Shown here: positions 55,382-64,000 of the stretch, piece by piece
Numbering within the stretch: the stretch's first letter is position 1
Layout of the letters: each line of letters begins with the position of its first letter
Assembly: GCF_000340885.1 (NCBI RefSeq)
Contig: NC_020291.1
Coordinates: 6,466,258 to 6,530,257, forward strand
Source: Clostridium saccharoperbutylacetonicum N1-4(HMT)
GTDB taxonomy: Bacteria > Bacillota > Clostridia > Clostridiales > Clostridiaceae
Direction: 5' to 3'
DNA: 64,000 nt
Made by a program: the position numbers and the translations under genes
The notes under the pieces: generated by a model
What the model was told of the DNA's origin: nothing
Seen by the model: only the letters and a program-made list of their open reading frames with translations
Database searches by the model: none

Positions 55382-56143
55382 CTACTGTCTTTTTAAAAAT
55401 TCTTTAGTTAATTTTATGTAGGCTTCTGCACCCTTGCATTTTTCATCATACAACATTATTGGTAATCCAAAACTTGGTGCTTCTGCTAATCTCACATTTC
55501 TAGGGATTGTTATATTATATACCTTATCCTTAAAATACTTTTGAACTTCCTTTAAAACTTCATTACTCAGATTCGTCCTGTAATCAAACATAGTCATAAC
55601 TACGCCTTCAATTTCAAGATTTTTATTTAGGGACCTTTTTACTAATTGAATAGTATTAACTAATTGACTAACTCCCTCTAATGCATAAAATTCACATTGT
55701 ATTGGAATTAAAACTGAATCTGCACAAGCTAATGCATTTATGGTCAATACACCTAATGATGGTGGACAATCAATAAACACAAAATCATATTCATCTTCAA
55801 TTTCTTTTAACTTGTTCTTTATTATATTTTCCCTGTCACTTCTATTTATAAGTTCAACTTCTGCGCCAGCAAGCTCTACTGTTGAAGGTGAAATGCATAA
55901 ATTTTCAACCAAATCACTTCTTACTATAGACTCTTTCATTTTAGTATCAGAAATTAAAACATCATAAATCGATAAATCTAAGTTATTTTTATCTAACCCT
56001 AAACCACTTGTAGTATTACCTTGAGGATCTATATCAATTGTTAATACCTTATATCCCTCCATGGCTAAATATGCGCACAAGTTTATATTAGTAGTGGTCT
56101 TTCCGACTCCACCCTTTTGATTAAAAACACAGATTTTTTTCAT
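55382..56143 (-). CDS. soj: Chromosome partition ATPase ParA/Soj
   Basis: 253 aa. Deviant Walker A FNQKGGVGKTTTNINL (7-22), then DIDPQGNTTSGLG and FIDCPPSLGVLTINAL. It acts with Spo0J on origin segregation and on DnaA. The spo0J start follows 9 nt after its stop. The GGGGGG-like site before ATG is spaced about 13 nt. Confidence 0.95.
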   Translation of the reverse strand: MKKICVFNQKGGVGKTTTNINLCAYLAMEGYKVLTIDIDPQGNTTSGLGLDKNNLDLSIYDVLISDTKMKESIVRSDLVENLCISPSTVELAGAEVELINRSDRENIIKNKLKEIEDEYDFVFIDCPPSLGVLTINALACADSVLIPIQCEFYALEGVSQLVNTIQLVKRSLNKNLEIEGVVMTMFDYRTNLSNEVLKEVQKYFKDKVYNITIPRNVRLAEAPSFGLPIMLYDEKCKGAEAYIKLTKEFLKRQ

Positions 56144-56290
56144 ACCTATAGCCCTTAAAGAGCGTCCCCCCTTCCCATAATAATATTATATATACTTTTT
56201 CCTCATAATAAAAGAATTATGTTTTAAAAAACGAACTTAATAACACAATATTACTAAACTTAATAATATTTTAATAATTAATTTAAACAT

Positions 56291-56329
56291 AATTAAAGTT
56301 AAGATCAATAATTAACCTTAACTTTAATT
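56291..56329. repeat. Inverted repeat between noc and soj
   Basis: AATTAAAGTTAAG (56291-56303) and CTTAACTTTAATT (56317-56329), 13 bp perfect with a 13 nt loop, no T run. It may act as a weak terminator or mRNA stabiliser after noc. Confidence 0.5.
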
Positions 56330-56349
56330 ACACAAACTATCAAGTTTTA

Positions 56350-57129
56350 TCACTTTACTTTAGGAATTTTAACAGTCACCTCAATAAATTCGTCTTCATC
56401 TTTATATGCGTATTCTGCAGGTATATCAAATTTTTGTAATACTTGCTTAATTGTATTTACATATAACTTTGCTGGTAGAACACCACGTATACTTCTTTTA
56501 CTACCTTTTTTTAGTTCACTACCTGTTAACTTAAGTAATTCTTTATTTATTAGTTCCTCAGTTTTCTTAACATTTAATCCATCTTTTATTATCTTTTGCA
56601 CTATTTTTAATTGCAAATCTTCTCTTGGAATTGTAAGTAAGGCTCTAGCATGTCTTTCAGTTAACTTATTCTCTAAACATATTTCTCTAACTTCAGAACT
56701 CAATTTTAATAGTCTTAATTTATTAGCTATTGTCGACTGCTTTTTTCCCATTCTCTTGGCAAGTTCATCTTGAGTAAAATTATGATCATTTATTAAATTA
56801 TAATATGCTTCAGCTTCTTCAATATAATTTAGATCCTCTCTTTGTAAATTCTCTAACAAAGCTATTTCTGCTGATTCTGAATCTGTAATATCAACAATAT
56901 TACACGGAACTGTTTCTAAATTAGCTAATTTAGCTGCTCTAAGTCTTCTTTCACCGGCAACTAACTCATATACTTCTCCTCTTTTTCTAACTGTTAATGG
57001 TTGAATTATACCATGTTGCTTAATTGATTGTGATAACTCTTCAATTGCTTCTTCATTAAAATATTTACGTGGTTGATATATATTTGGAATAACCTTATCT
57101 ATATTAATTCTTACTATTTCATTGTTCAT
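56350..57129 (-). CDS. noc: Nucleoid occlusion protein / ParB paralogue
   Basis: 259 aa. ParB fold: NIYQPRKYFNEEAIEELSQSIKQHG, GERRLRAAK, ENLQREDLNYIEEAEAYYNL and helix-turn-helix TQDELAKRMGKKQSTIANKLRLLKL. Position next to rsmG is the Noc position in Firmicutes. It lacks an obvious amphipathic N-terminus, so membrane attachment as in Bacillus Noc is uncertain. No canonical Noc-binding site is seen in the window. Confidence 0.88.
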   Translation of the reverse strand: MNNEIVRINIDKVIPNIYQPRKYFNEEAIEELSQSIKQHGIIQPLTVRKRGEVYELVAGERRLRAAKLANLETVPCNIVDITDSESAEIALLENLQREDLNYIEEAEAYYNLINDHNFTQDELAKRMGKKQSTIANKLRLLKLSSEVREICLENKLTERHARALLTIPREDLQLKIVQKIIKDGLNVKKTEELINKELLKLTGSELKKGSKRSIRGVLPAKLYVNTIKQVLQKFDIPAEYAYKDEDEFIEVTVKIPKVK

Positions 57130-57189
57130 GCTCTCAATCCATCCCTTATTAAAATACTACAAACATATTTGATCTATAATTATCGTTCT

Positions 57190-57909
57190 CTATTTAATCG
57201 GATTCTTTGTTATCAATCCTGCTTTTCTTGGATAGTTCTTAGGACATTCCTTAATTTTTCTAACTGTAACAAGATTATGTCGCAATTCAGTATCTTCAAT
57301 ATTAATTTCACAAATATTAACTAATTCTCCACCAAGAACTTTAATTGCATTAAGGCTTTCGTTAATTTCCTGCTCAACTGAAGGCCCCTTCAGTGCAATA
57401 AAATTCCCACCAACTTTTGCGTATGGAAGACATAATTCTGATAATACACTCATATTAGCGACTGCCCTAGATGTTGCAATATCAAATTTTTCTCTTAACT
57501 TACTATCTCTTGCGCCATCTTCAGCTCTTGAATGAATTGTTTTAACATTCGAAAGTCCAAGTTTATTAATTACAGTATTTAAAAAATTAATTCTTTTATT
57601 TAATGAATCCAATAAAGTAACTTCTAAATTTTCTTGCATAATAGAAATTGGTATTCCTGGAAAACCTGCACCTGTTCCTACGTCAATCATATTTTTTGCC
57701 TTCTTAACCTCATCAGCCTTAAATGCTTTAATTGAGTCAATAAAATGTTTTTTAACTATTTCTTCATCTTCCACTATAGCTGTTAAATTTATCTTCTCAT
57801 TCCACTCTTGAAGAAGCTTCATAAAATCAATAAATTTCTCATATTGTTCTCTTGAAAATTGCATACCAACATCTTCAGTTGATTTACACATTAAATCATA
57901 AAAATCCAT
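57190..57909 (-). CDS. rsmG: 16S rRNA (guanine527-N7)-methyltransferase
   Basis: 239 aa. [19 protein letters not shown] (about 94-112) is the SAM-binding loop; [20 protein letters not shown] and [17 protein letters not shown] fit RsmG. It methylates G527 in the decoding region. Between mnmG and noc, as usual. AGGAAA site. Confidence 0.95.
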   Translation of the reverse strand: MDFYDLMCKSTEDVGMQFSREQYEKFIDFMKLLQEWNEKINLTAIVEDEEIVKKHFIDSIKAFKADEVKKAKNMIDVGTGAGFPGIPISIMQENLEVTLLDSLNKRINFLNTVINKLGLSNVKTIHSRAEDGARDSKLREKFDIATSRAVANMSVLSELCLPYAKVGGNFIALKGPSVEQEINESLNAIKVLGGELVNICEINIEDTELRHNLVTVRKIKECPKNYPRKAGLITKNPIK

Positions 57910-57932
57910 ATTTCCTCCATATTAACAACTTA

Positions 57933-59819
57933 CTAGGATTGTTTCCCATATCGGTGTTCTAAATATATTAATATTACTGAAATATCAGCTGGAGATACCC
58001 CAGAAATACGTGATGCCTGGCCAATACTAATCGGCTTAATACTACTTAATTTTTGAATCGCCTCAGTTCTTAGTCCTTTAATATTATTATAATTAATATC
58101 TTTAGGTAGTAATTTCTTTTCAAATTTTTTAAATTGTGCTACTTGTTCAAGTTGACTTTGAATATAACCTTCATATTTTGTTAGTATATTAATTTGTTCA
58201 CCAACATCATACGGTAATTGAGGTCTTTCACTATCCAATTCTTCTAAATCAAAATAATCTAATTCAGGCCTCTGCAATAATTCGTAAAAACTAATTGGCT
58301 TTCTTAGTTCAGCTGAATTTAACGAATGTAAAAATTCATTAACTTCTCTTTTATTAGTTACTTTTAAATTTTTTAGTCTGCATAACTCATTTTCAACATT
58401 TTTCCTTCTATGTAAAAATCTATTATATCTTTCATCTGTAACTAACCCTACTTTATATCCCATTTCAGTTAATCTGAAATCAGCATTATCTTGCCTTAAC
58501 AGTAATCTATATTCAGCTCTCGAAGTCATCATTCTATATGGCTCATTAGTACCTTTTGTAACCAAATCATCAATGAGAACACCAATATATGCATCAGAAC
58601 GTGTTAAAATTAATTGCTCTTCTCCTTTAATTTTCAACGCAGCATTTATACCTGCAACTAATCCTTGAGCACCTGCTTCTTCATATCCTGAACTACCATT
58701 AAGCTGCCCTGCACCATATAACCCTTGAACATCTTTAAATTCTAACGTTGGCCTCAATTGAGTTGGATCAATTGAATCATACTCAATTGCATATGCAGTT
58801 CTCATCATTTCAACATTCTCTAAGCCTGGTAATGTCCTAAGCATTTTAATTTGTACTTCTTCAGGAAGTGATGATGAAAATCCACCAACATACATTTCTA
58901 ATGTATCAAGTCCCTCAGGTTCAATAAATATTTGATGTTGTGGCTTATCTGGAAACCTCATTATCTTATCTTCTATAGAAGGACAATACCTAGGACCAAC
59001 ACCTTTAATACTTCCATTATAAATAGGTGACCTATCTATATTTTCAGTAATAATTTTACGTGTTTCTTCATTAGTATAAGTTAGATAGCAAGAAATTTGA
59101 TCTTTTTCAATATTATCACTCATAAATGAAAAAGGTACTATTTTATCATCTCCATTTTGCTCTATCATTTTTGAAAAATCTACAGATCTTCTATTTATTC
59201 TCGCTGGAGTTCCTGTTTTAAATCTTCTTAATAATATTCCTAAATCTAGTAATGATTGAGACAAATCATTTGCTGGGAATAATCCATTAGGTCCACCACT
59301 ATATGAAACTTCTCCAATTATAATTTTTCCTCTTAAATATGTTCCTGTTGCAAGTATTACTGCTTTACATGCAAAAACAGCTCCATTTTTAGTAATTACA
59401 CCAGTTACCTTGCCATCCTCTACATTTAGTTCTGTTACTTCAATTTGTCTTATATTAAGATTTTCCTGTTCCTCTAAAATTCTTTTCATTCTATATTGAT
59501 AGTTTTTCTTATCTGCCTGTGCTCTTAAAGAATGCACTGCTGGTCCCTTAGAAGTATTCAGCATTCTTGATTGAATAAATGTATTATCAATGTTAATTCC
59601 CATTTCTCCACCAAGTGCATCAATTTCTCTTACCAAATGACCCTTTGCAGTTCCACCAATATTAGGGTTACAAGGCATCAATGCTATCGAATCTAAATTT
59701 ATAGTACAAACTAATGTATTAAGTCCCAATCTTGCAGAAGCTAGTGCGGCTTCACACCCTGCATGACCAGCTCCAACAACTATCACATCATAATGCCCAC
59801 CATCATAATTTACTGCCAT
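57933..59819 (-). CDS. mnmG: tRNA uridine 5-carboxymethylaminomethyl modification enzyme MnmG
   Basis: 628 aa from ATG 59819 (AGTAGG upstream; longer starts overlap mnmE). FAD fold [21 protein letters not shown] (about 12-32), [39 protein letters not shown]. With MnmE it modifies U34 of several tRNAs. Only 8 nt separate it from the mnmE stop. Confidence 0.96.
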   Translation of the reverse strand: MAVNYDGGHYDVIVVGAGHAGCEAALASARLGLNTLVCTINLDSIALMPCNPNIGGTAKGHLVREIDALGGEMGINIDNTFIQSRMLNTSKGPAVHSLRAQADKKNYQYRMKRILEEQENLNIRQIEVTELNVEDGKVTGVITKNGAVFACKAVILATGTYLRGKIIIGEVSYSGGPNGLFPANDLSQSLLDLGILLRRFKTGTPARINRRSVDFSKMIEQNGDDKIVPFSFMSDNIEKDQISCYLTYTNEETRKIITENIDRSPIYNGSIKGVGPRYCPSIEDKIMRFPDKPQHQIFIEPEGLDTLEMYVGGFSSSLPEEVQIKMLRTLPGLENVEMMRTAYAIEYDSIDPTQLRPTLEFKDVQGLYGAGQLNGSSGYEEAGAQGLVAGINAALKIKGEEQLILTRSDAYIGVLIDDLVTKGTNEPYRMMTSRAEYRLLLRQDNADFRLTEMGYKVGLVTDERYNRFLHRRKNVENELCRLKNLKVTNKREVNEFLHSLNSAELRKPISFYELLQRPELDYFDLEELDSERPQLPYDVGEQINILTKYEGYIQSQLEQVAQFKKFEKKLLPKDINYNNIKGLRTEAIQKLSSIKPISIGQASRISGVSPADISVILIYLEHRYGKQS

Positions 59820-59827
59820 TACTTTAC

Positions 59828-61210
59828 CTACTTTCCTACACAAAATTCACTAAAGATTTTATTTAATAAATCTTCCTCTAATTCATCTCCTGTTATTTCA
59901 CCCAAAGCTTTCATAGCTGCTGTTATGTAAATAGAAATTAGATCAAGATATTCATCAGCATTAACCTTATTTAAAGCCATATCACAATTTTCTAATGACT
60001 TATATAACGCTTGCTTATGCCGTGTATTTGAAATTAATAGACTCTCAGATTTTATTTCTCCATTAAAAAATAGATCTTTAATTTTCTTTTTTAAATCATC
60101 AATACCTATTCCAGACTTTGCTGATATGTTAATTATATTGTTTAACTCATTAATATTTTCTTCAGATATTTTTCTATCCAAGTCAATCTTATTAGCTAAC
60201 ACAATATGTTTTCTATTCTTTATTTTTTCAATTATAATTTTATCCTCAATATCGATCTCTCTAGATACATCAATCATTAATATAACTAGATCAGCTTCCT
60301 CAATTTTTTCTTTTGATCTTTCTACACCTATTTTTTCAACTATATCTTCAGTATCTCTTATTCCTGCTGTGTCAATTATTCTAATAGGTATTCCATCAAC
60401 ATTTAAATATTCTTCTATAATGTCCCTTGTTGTGCCTGGTACATCAGTCACTATCGCTCTATTTTCCTTTAATAAAGCATTAAGTAACGATGATTTCCCT
60501 ACATTAGGTTTTCCAACAATAACTATACTAAGACCTTCTCTGATTATCTTACCTTCATCAGCACTTGCTAATAGATTTTTGATTTTTACTATTGTTTTAT
60601 CAATTCCATTCTTAATTTGCATAATTAAATTATCATCAACAATATCTTCATCATCCTCTGTAAAATCAACAGCATACTCAATTAAAGCTAAAGTATTTAA
60701 CAAATTTTTTCTCAATTCAACTATCTCTTTTGAAAGCGCACCATTACTTTGAAGCATTGCTGATTTCATTGCCAACTCAGTTTTAGCTGTAATTATATCC
60801 ATTACAGCTTCTGCTTGACTTAAGTCTATTCTGCCATTTAGAAATGCCCTTTTAGTAAATTCACCAGGTTCTGAAAGTCTTGCACCTGCTTGAATTGCTT
60901 GATCTAATACACTATTAGTTGATACAATACCTCCATGACAATTAATTTCAACTACGTTTTCTCCTGTATAACTTCTAGGTGCTTTCATATAAGTTAAAAT
61001 AACTTCATCAATTATTTCTCTAGTCTTAAAATTTACAATATTTCCATACTTCATAGTGTATGTTTTCATATTTTTAATATCATAATCATTCTTGGGTACA
61101 AATATTTCACTAGCTATTTCTAAAGCTTTTTCCCCTGATATTCTAATTATGGCAACACCACCTTCACCAATGGGTGTTGCTATCGCACAAATTGTATCAA
61201 ATTCTTTCAT
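59828..61210 (-). CDS. mnmE: tRNA modification GTPase MnmE
   Basis: 460 aa. Formyl-THF-binding N-domain ([22 protein letters not shown]), GTPase domain [14 protein letters not shown] (about 229-242), DVPGTTRD and [13 protein letters not shown]-type ANKIDLD, and C-terminal FCVGK (Cys of the CxGK motif). Works as a complex with MnmG. AGGAGG site. Confidence 0.96.
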   Translation of the reverse strand: MKEFDTICAIATPIGEGGVAIIRISGEKALEIASEIFVPKNDYDIKNMKTYTMKYGNIVNFKTREIIDEVILTYMKAPRSYTGENVVEINCHGGIVSTNSVLDQAIQAGARLSEPGEFTKRAFLNGRIDLSQAEAVMDIITAKTELAMKSAMLQSNGALSKEIVELRKNLLNTLALIEYAVDFTEDDEDIVDDNLIMQIKNGIDKTIVKIKNLLASADEGKIIREGLSIVIVGKPNVGKSSLLNALLKENRAIVTDVPGTTRDIIEEYLNVDGIPIRIIDTAGIRDTEDIVEKIGVERSKEKIEEADLVILMIDVSREIDIEDKIIIEKIKNRKHIVLANKIDLDRKISEENINELNNIINISAKSGIGIDDLKKKIKDLFFNGEIKSESLLISNTRHKQALYKSLENCDMALNKVNADEYLDLISIYITAAMKALGEITGDELEEDLLNKIFSEFCVGK

Positions 61211-61347
61211 TCAATTTCCTCCTATATTAAAGAAGATTTTATTAACTATATCGTTTCAAACTAATATCAATTTTACATAACAATATTTAATTAGTCAAAA
61301 ATATATTACTAAATTTTATTTTATATTTATAAATATTATTATTAAAC

Positions 61348-61379
61348 TTAAAAAGAAAGCCTTCAGGCTTTCTTTTTAC
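61348..61379 (-). terminator. Terminator between jag and mnmE
   Basis: AAAAAGAAAGCC (61350-61361) and GGCTTTCTTTTT (61366-61377), 12 bp perfect stem with a 4 nt loop; it overlaps the jag stop codon. The T arm serves as tail on the minus strand (CTTTTTAAG). Confidence 0.8.
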
Positions 61380-62005
61380 AAATCTTTTTTTAATTCAATT
61401 ACTACTCTTCTAAATGGCTCTTCACCTTCGCTATATGTATTAACAAAAGTATCTCCTTGAAGCGCAGAATGAATAATTCTTCTCTCATATGGATTCATTG
61501 GTTCTAACTTAAATGGTCTCTTAGCACTTTTCACCTTACCAGCTGTTTTAATAGCAACACCTCTAAGGGTTTCTTCTCTTTTTCTTCTATAGTTCTCTGT
61601 ATCTAAAATAACTTTTTTATGAGGAAGTTCATGTACCTTATTAACTATTAATGAAACTAAATATTGTATAGAATCTAAAGTTTCTCCTCTATAACCAATT
61701 ATAACGCCCATCTTATCTCCTGATAAATTGATTACTATAGTATCATTTTCCTCTTTGATATTTATATTAGCTTCTATTTCCATGCATTCAAGCATTTTTG
61801 AAATAAACCCACGAGCTTCTTCAATATAATCGTATTTATAAGAAACTCTAATCTTAACTGGCTTAACACCTATAACATTAAATAAACCTTTTGAACCATG
61901 ATCTAAAACCTCAACATTAACATTATTTTTATCTGTTCTAAATTCAATTAATGCTTTGTTTAAGGCTTCTTCTACAGATTTTCCTTCTACTTCTATTGAT
62001 TTCAT
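61376..62005 (-). CDS. jag: RNA-binding cell-elongation regulator Jag (KhpB/EloR)
   Basis: 209 aa. Jag-N domain (1-50: IEVEGKSVEEALNKALIEF), KH-II domain with GVIIGYRGETLDSIQYL (about 107-123), R3H domain with ERRIIHSALQGD. It binds RNA and works with KhpA and YidC. Located after yidC as usual (56 nt gap). Confidence 0.94.
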   Translation of the reverse strand: MKSIEVEGKSVEEALNKALIEFRTDKNNVNVEVLDHGSKGLFNVIGVKPVKIRVSYKYDYIEEARGFISKMLECMEIEANINIKEENDTIVINLSGDKMGVIIGYRGETLDSIQYLVSLIVNKVHELPHKKVILDTENYRRKREETLRGVAIKTAGKVKSAKRPFKLEPMNPYERRIIHSALQGDTFVNTYSEGEEPFRRVVIELKKDL

Positions 62006-62060
62006 TTGTTAATTCACCACCTCTCATAATTAAAGCAAAATTTTTATAGATAAATTAAAT

Positions 62061-62819
62061 TTATTTCTTTTTTCGTTTTTTACTAGCTGAATTTTTTGGT
62101 TCTTCAACTGCCATAACAAATTTATCTGATTCTACTTTAGATTCCTTTGCTTCATTAGCCTCTTTAATTGCAGGTCTATAATTTAAAAAATACGTTTGTA
62201 TTGTTTGAATTAAATTCCCCATAATCCAATATAGCACTAATATTGATTTAAACTGCCATGACATAACGCCCATCATTCCAGCCATTGCTAAATTCATAGT
62301 TCCCATATTCATTCCATTAGGTTGAGAAGGAGTTGCTTTAGTCATTAAATATGATGGAATATATGTAGATAGAGCAGCTAATATTGGAAGTATATGCAAT
62401 GAATCTGGAGCAAATAAATCTTTAATCCATAAGAATGATGCTCCTTCTATTCCTTGTATTTCCATAAAGACATAATATAACGCCATTAATATTGGTAATG
62501 GAAGTAGTGATGGGACACATCCCCCTGCCATACTAACATTATTATCTTTATACAATTTCATTACTTCAGCATTTAATTTTTGTGGATCATCTTTATACTT
62601 TTCCTGAATTTTTTTCATCTCTGGTTGAATCTTCTGCATACCTCGTGTAGATTTTGCAGCCTTAATATTAAATGGCAATATTAATATTCTTATAATTAAT
62701 GTAAAAACAAATATTGCTAAAACATATGATAATCCAACATCTGATACTCCCATGCCAACAATGAAATTATGCAGGGAATCAAATATACCTTTCATAAAAT
62801 CAACTATCGATTGAAACAT
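62061..62819 (-). CDS. yidC: Membrane protein insertase YidC/SpoIIIJ
   Basis: 252 aa. Five membrane helices; conserved Arg in FTLIIRILILPFNIKAAKST (about 40-59), hairpin loop KIQPEMKKIQEKYKDDPQKLN, and a Lys-rich tail KKRKKK binding ribosomes. The N-terminus lacks the lipobox found in many Firmicutes YidC. It inserts small membrane proteins. 22 nt after yidD. Confidence 0.94.
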   Translation of the reverse strand: MFQSIVDFMKGIFDSLHNFIVGMGVSDVGLSYVLAIFVFTLIIRILILPFNIKAAKSTRGMQKIQPEMKKIQEKYKDDPQKLNAEVMKLYKDNNVSMAGGCVPSLLPLPILMALYYVFMEIQGIEGASFLWIKDLFAPDSLHILPILAALSTYIPSYLMTKATPSQPNGMNMGTMNLAMAGMMGVMSWQFKSILVLYWIMGNLIQTIQTYFLNYRPAIKEANEAKESKVESDKFVMAVEEPKNSASKKRKKK

Positions 62820-62841
62820 TAAAATATATACCTCCTAGTAT

Positions 62842-63051
62842 TCATCTTACTGGGTCATATCCACCTTTACAAAAAGGGTTACATCTTAATATTCTGTAAA
62901 CTGCCATAATTGTTCCCTTTAAAGCTCCATACTTATTTATTGCATCTAGAGCATATTGCGAACAAGTTGGCATAAACCTACAGCATGCTGGCCTTCCTGG
63001 TGAAATATGTTTTCTGTAAAAGTTAATTAAGTTTATTAGTAATTTCTTCAT
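62842..63051 (-). CDS. yidD: YidD membrane protein insertion efficiency factor
   Basis: 69 aa. [35 protein letters not shown] with three conserved Cys (the haemolysin alpha-like family) and [16 protein letters not shown]. Overlaps rnpA by 29 nt, the normal arrangement. Confidence 0.95.
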   Translation of the reverse strand: MKKLLINLINFYRKHISPGRPACCRFMPTCSQYALDAINKYGALKGTIMAVYRILRCNPFCKGGYDPVR

Positions 63052-63400
63052 TATTATATAAGCCTGCCTTTTTAATTAAATTTTTCATAGCAGTTTCTAC
63101 TTCAAAATAACTTTTATCTTTAATTGGATTTCTTGCTATAAAAATAAAATCATATCCTTTTATTATATAATTATAATTTAATCTAAAGCTTTCACTTATT
63201 AATCTTTTGCATCTACTTCTAACAACACTATTTCCTACTTTTTTACTTACGGAAATACCTAGTTTATTATAATAATTAAAACTTACATCTCTATTTTTTT
63301 TATTCTTAAATATATACATGACTAAGAGTTCATTTGCAAATGACTTTCCGCGTCTATATATAATTGTAAATTCAAAATTTTTTTTTAATCTATAAATCAT
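63023..63400 (-). CDS. rnpA: Ribonuclease P protein component
   Basis: 125 aa. [23 protein letters not shown] and RNR-like motif [15 protein letters not shown] (about 59-73). It binds the RNase P RNA and aids 5' processing of tRNA. The start lies about 60 nt after the rpmH stop, in the rpmH-rnpA-yidD-yidC-jag operon. Confidence 0.95.
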   Translation of the reverse strand: MIYRLKKNFEFTIIYRRGKSFANELLVMYIFKNKKNRDVSFNYYNKLGISVSKKVGNSVVRSRCKRLISESFRLNYNYIIKGYDFIFIARNPIKDKSYFEVETAMKNLIKKAGLYNNEEITNKLN

Positions 63401-63437
63401 AGATGTTTTTATACTCCTTTTTTCCCTGCATTTGCAG

Positions 63438-63460
63438 AAAAAAGGCCACTTAATGCGGCC
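63438..63460 (-). terminator. Attenuator-like hairpin between rpmH and rnpA
   Basis: GGCCGC and GTGGCC (63460-63444 on the minus strand) with a 5 nt loop, then TTTTTT. A partial terminator would explain the usual excess of rpmH over rnpA product. Confidence 0.65.
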
Positions 63461-63461
63461 C

Positions 63462-63596
63462 TTATGCTGTTAATTTTTTTCTTCCTTTTTGTCTTCTGTT
63501 CTTAAGAATGTTTCTTCCTGATTGAGTGCTCATTCTCTTTCTAAAACCATGTTCTTTTTTTGTTTGTCTTTTTTTAGGTTGGTAAGTCATAAACAT
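63462..63596 (-). CDS. rpmH: 50S ribosomal protein L34
   Basis: 44 aa (short of the usual annotation cut-off). [17 protein letters not shown] then [18 protein letters not shown] and KGRKKLTA is diagnostic. Start ATG 63596 with AAGGGGGTG 8 nt upstream; ATG 63590 is an alternative. First gene of the operon. Confidence 0.95.
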   Translation of the reverse strand: MFMTYQPKKRQTKKEHGFRKRMSTQSGRNILKNRRQKGRKKLTA

Positions 63597-63669
63597 TACA
63601 TATGCACCCCCTTAGATTTATTATTTATAGCAAATACTATACTTTGCGACTTTAAATTTTACTTTACCT

Positions 63670-63698
63670 ATTATATATATATAATAATTTTCTGTCAA
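63670..63698 (-). promoter_or_regulatory. rpmH promoter
   Basis: On the minus strand TTGACA (63693-63698) and TATAAT (63670-63675), exact consensus with a 17 bp spacer, 74 nt before the rpmH start. Confidence 0.85.
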
Positions 63699-63741
63699 GG
63701 TAGTAATATATTGTTGATAAATATATTTTATATAATTTTTT

Positions 63742-63853
63742 TGTGGATAACTTCTTGAATATGAATAATTACTTATGTTATCATATGTATTATGTTGTGA
63801 ATAACTTTTTACAATACAAGTTTATCCACAAGTGTGGATAAACTTGTGCATAA
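63742..63853. other. oriC-side DnaA box cluster
   Basis: DnaA boxes (TTATCCACA and close variants) occur at 63742-63750 (-), 63796-63804 (-, TTATTCACA), 63822-63830 (+, perfect), 63833-63841 (-, perfect) and 63845-63853 (-, TTATGCACA). The region between rpmH and the expected dnaA is the Firmicutes replication origin. From 63597 to 64000 no gene is present; an AT-rich stretch follows the boxes. Confidence 0.8.
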
Positions 63854-64000
63854 CTTGTTTGTTTGTTATTTATATTATATATAATAAATGACAATTGTGC
63901 TAGGTTTGGTACATGTTTATAACTCTAAATATTAATTGTTAGTAATTCTATATACTAAGTTTCTATACACATAATTATTAACATGTTGATATATTTGTAT

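Noticed and set aside
60126..60752. A 208-codon open frame on the plus strand inside mnmE
   Set aside because: It lies antisense to the conserved GTPase gene, is Ser/Ile/Phe-rich from the reverse reading of AT-rich codons, and lacks a ribosome site.

Overview
The window is low-GC, spore-former DNA that fits a cluster I Clostridium of the C. beijerinckii / C. butyricum type. Supporting signs are strong AT bias, GGAGG-type ribosome binding sites, the spore gene yyaC, clostridial lonC, and the order rpmH-rnpA-yidD-yidC-jag-mnmE-mnmG-rsmG-noc-soj-spo0J. The right end (about 63.6-64.0 kb) is the origin side of the chromosome: a cluster of DnaA boxes sits upstream of rpmH, and dnaA should lie just beyond the window. 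Species assignment is inference.

Left part (1-14 kb), accessory sugar region: a truncated secreted protein; a GPH-family sugar symporter; a leftward gene row (Nif3-like protein, two alpha/beta hydrolases, a CE4 deacetylase, a class C beta-lactamase-fold esterase); and a rightward fructokinase - sucrose phosphorylase pair followed by a LacI-type regulator. LacI-type palindromes overlap the -35 boxes of three promoters (symporter, esterase row, kinase/phosphorylase). This suggests one regulon that imports and phosphorolyses sucrose and possibly strips acyl groups from an esterified sugar. A bicovalent-flavin oxidase (BBE type) follows.

Middle left (14-20.3 kb), a mobile zone anchored on rlmH: a decayed serine recombinase, a complete-looking type I toxin/antisense-RNA module, and two small cassettes (MBL hydrolase + XRE/lipoprotein; TrmO + MerR). 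The cassettes are bounded by direct repeats of the rlmH 3' end. The repeats encode GE(P/A)YHK-stop and resemble the attachment site used by staphylococcal SCC elements.

20.4-42 kb, mixed housekeeping and poorly characterised genes: MFS exporter, chemotaxis receptor with a leader hairpin, SEC-C protein, walJ, murA, a degenerate 2H-phosphoesterase-like protein, a dimeric dUTPase-like protein, YdcZ transporter, MBL hydrolase, intracellular subtilase, DnaD- and DnaI-like primosome proteins, three tRNAs (Glu, Val, Asp), a BaiN-type flavoprotein, acyl-ACP thioesterase, DUF1858, purA, malic enzyme, proC and two unknowns.

42-64 kb, conserved origin-proximal core: dnaB, lonC, rplI, gdpP, a MazG-like gene, rpsR-ssb-rpsF with a probable S6:S18 leader, DUF951, mscS, a DUF3343 Se/S-carrier-like protein opposite a LysE-like exporter and an NifS-like enzyme, yyaC, DUF4446, a perfect parS site, spo0J-soj, noc, rsmG, mnmG, mnmE, jag, yidC, yidD, rnpA and rpmH. 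The genes here handle chromosome replication and segregation, tRNA U34 modification and membrane protein insertion.
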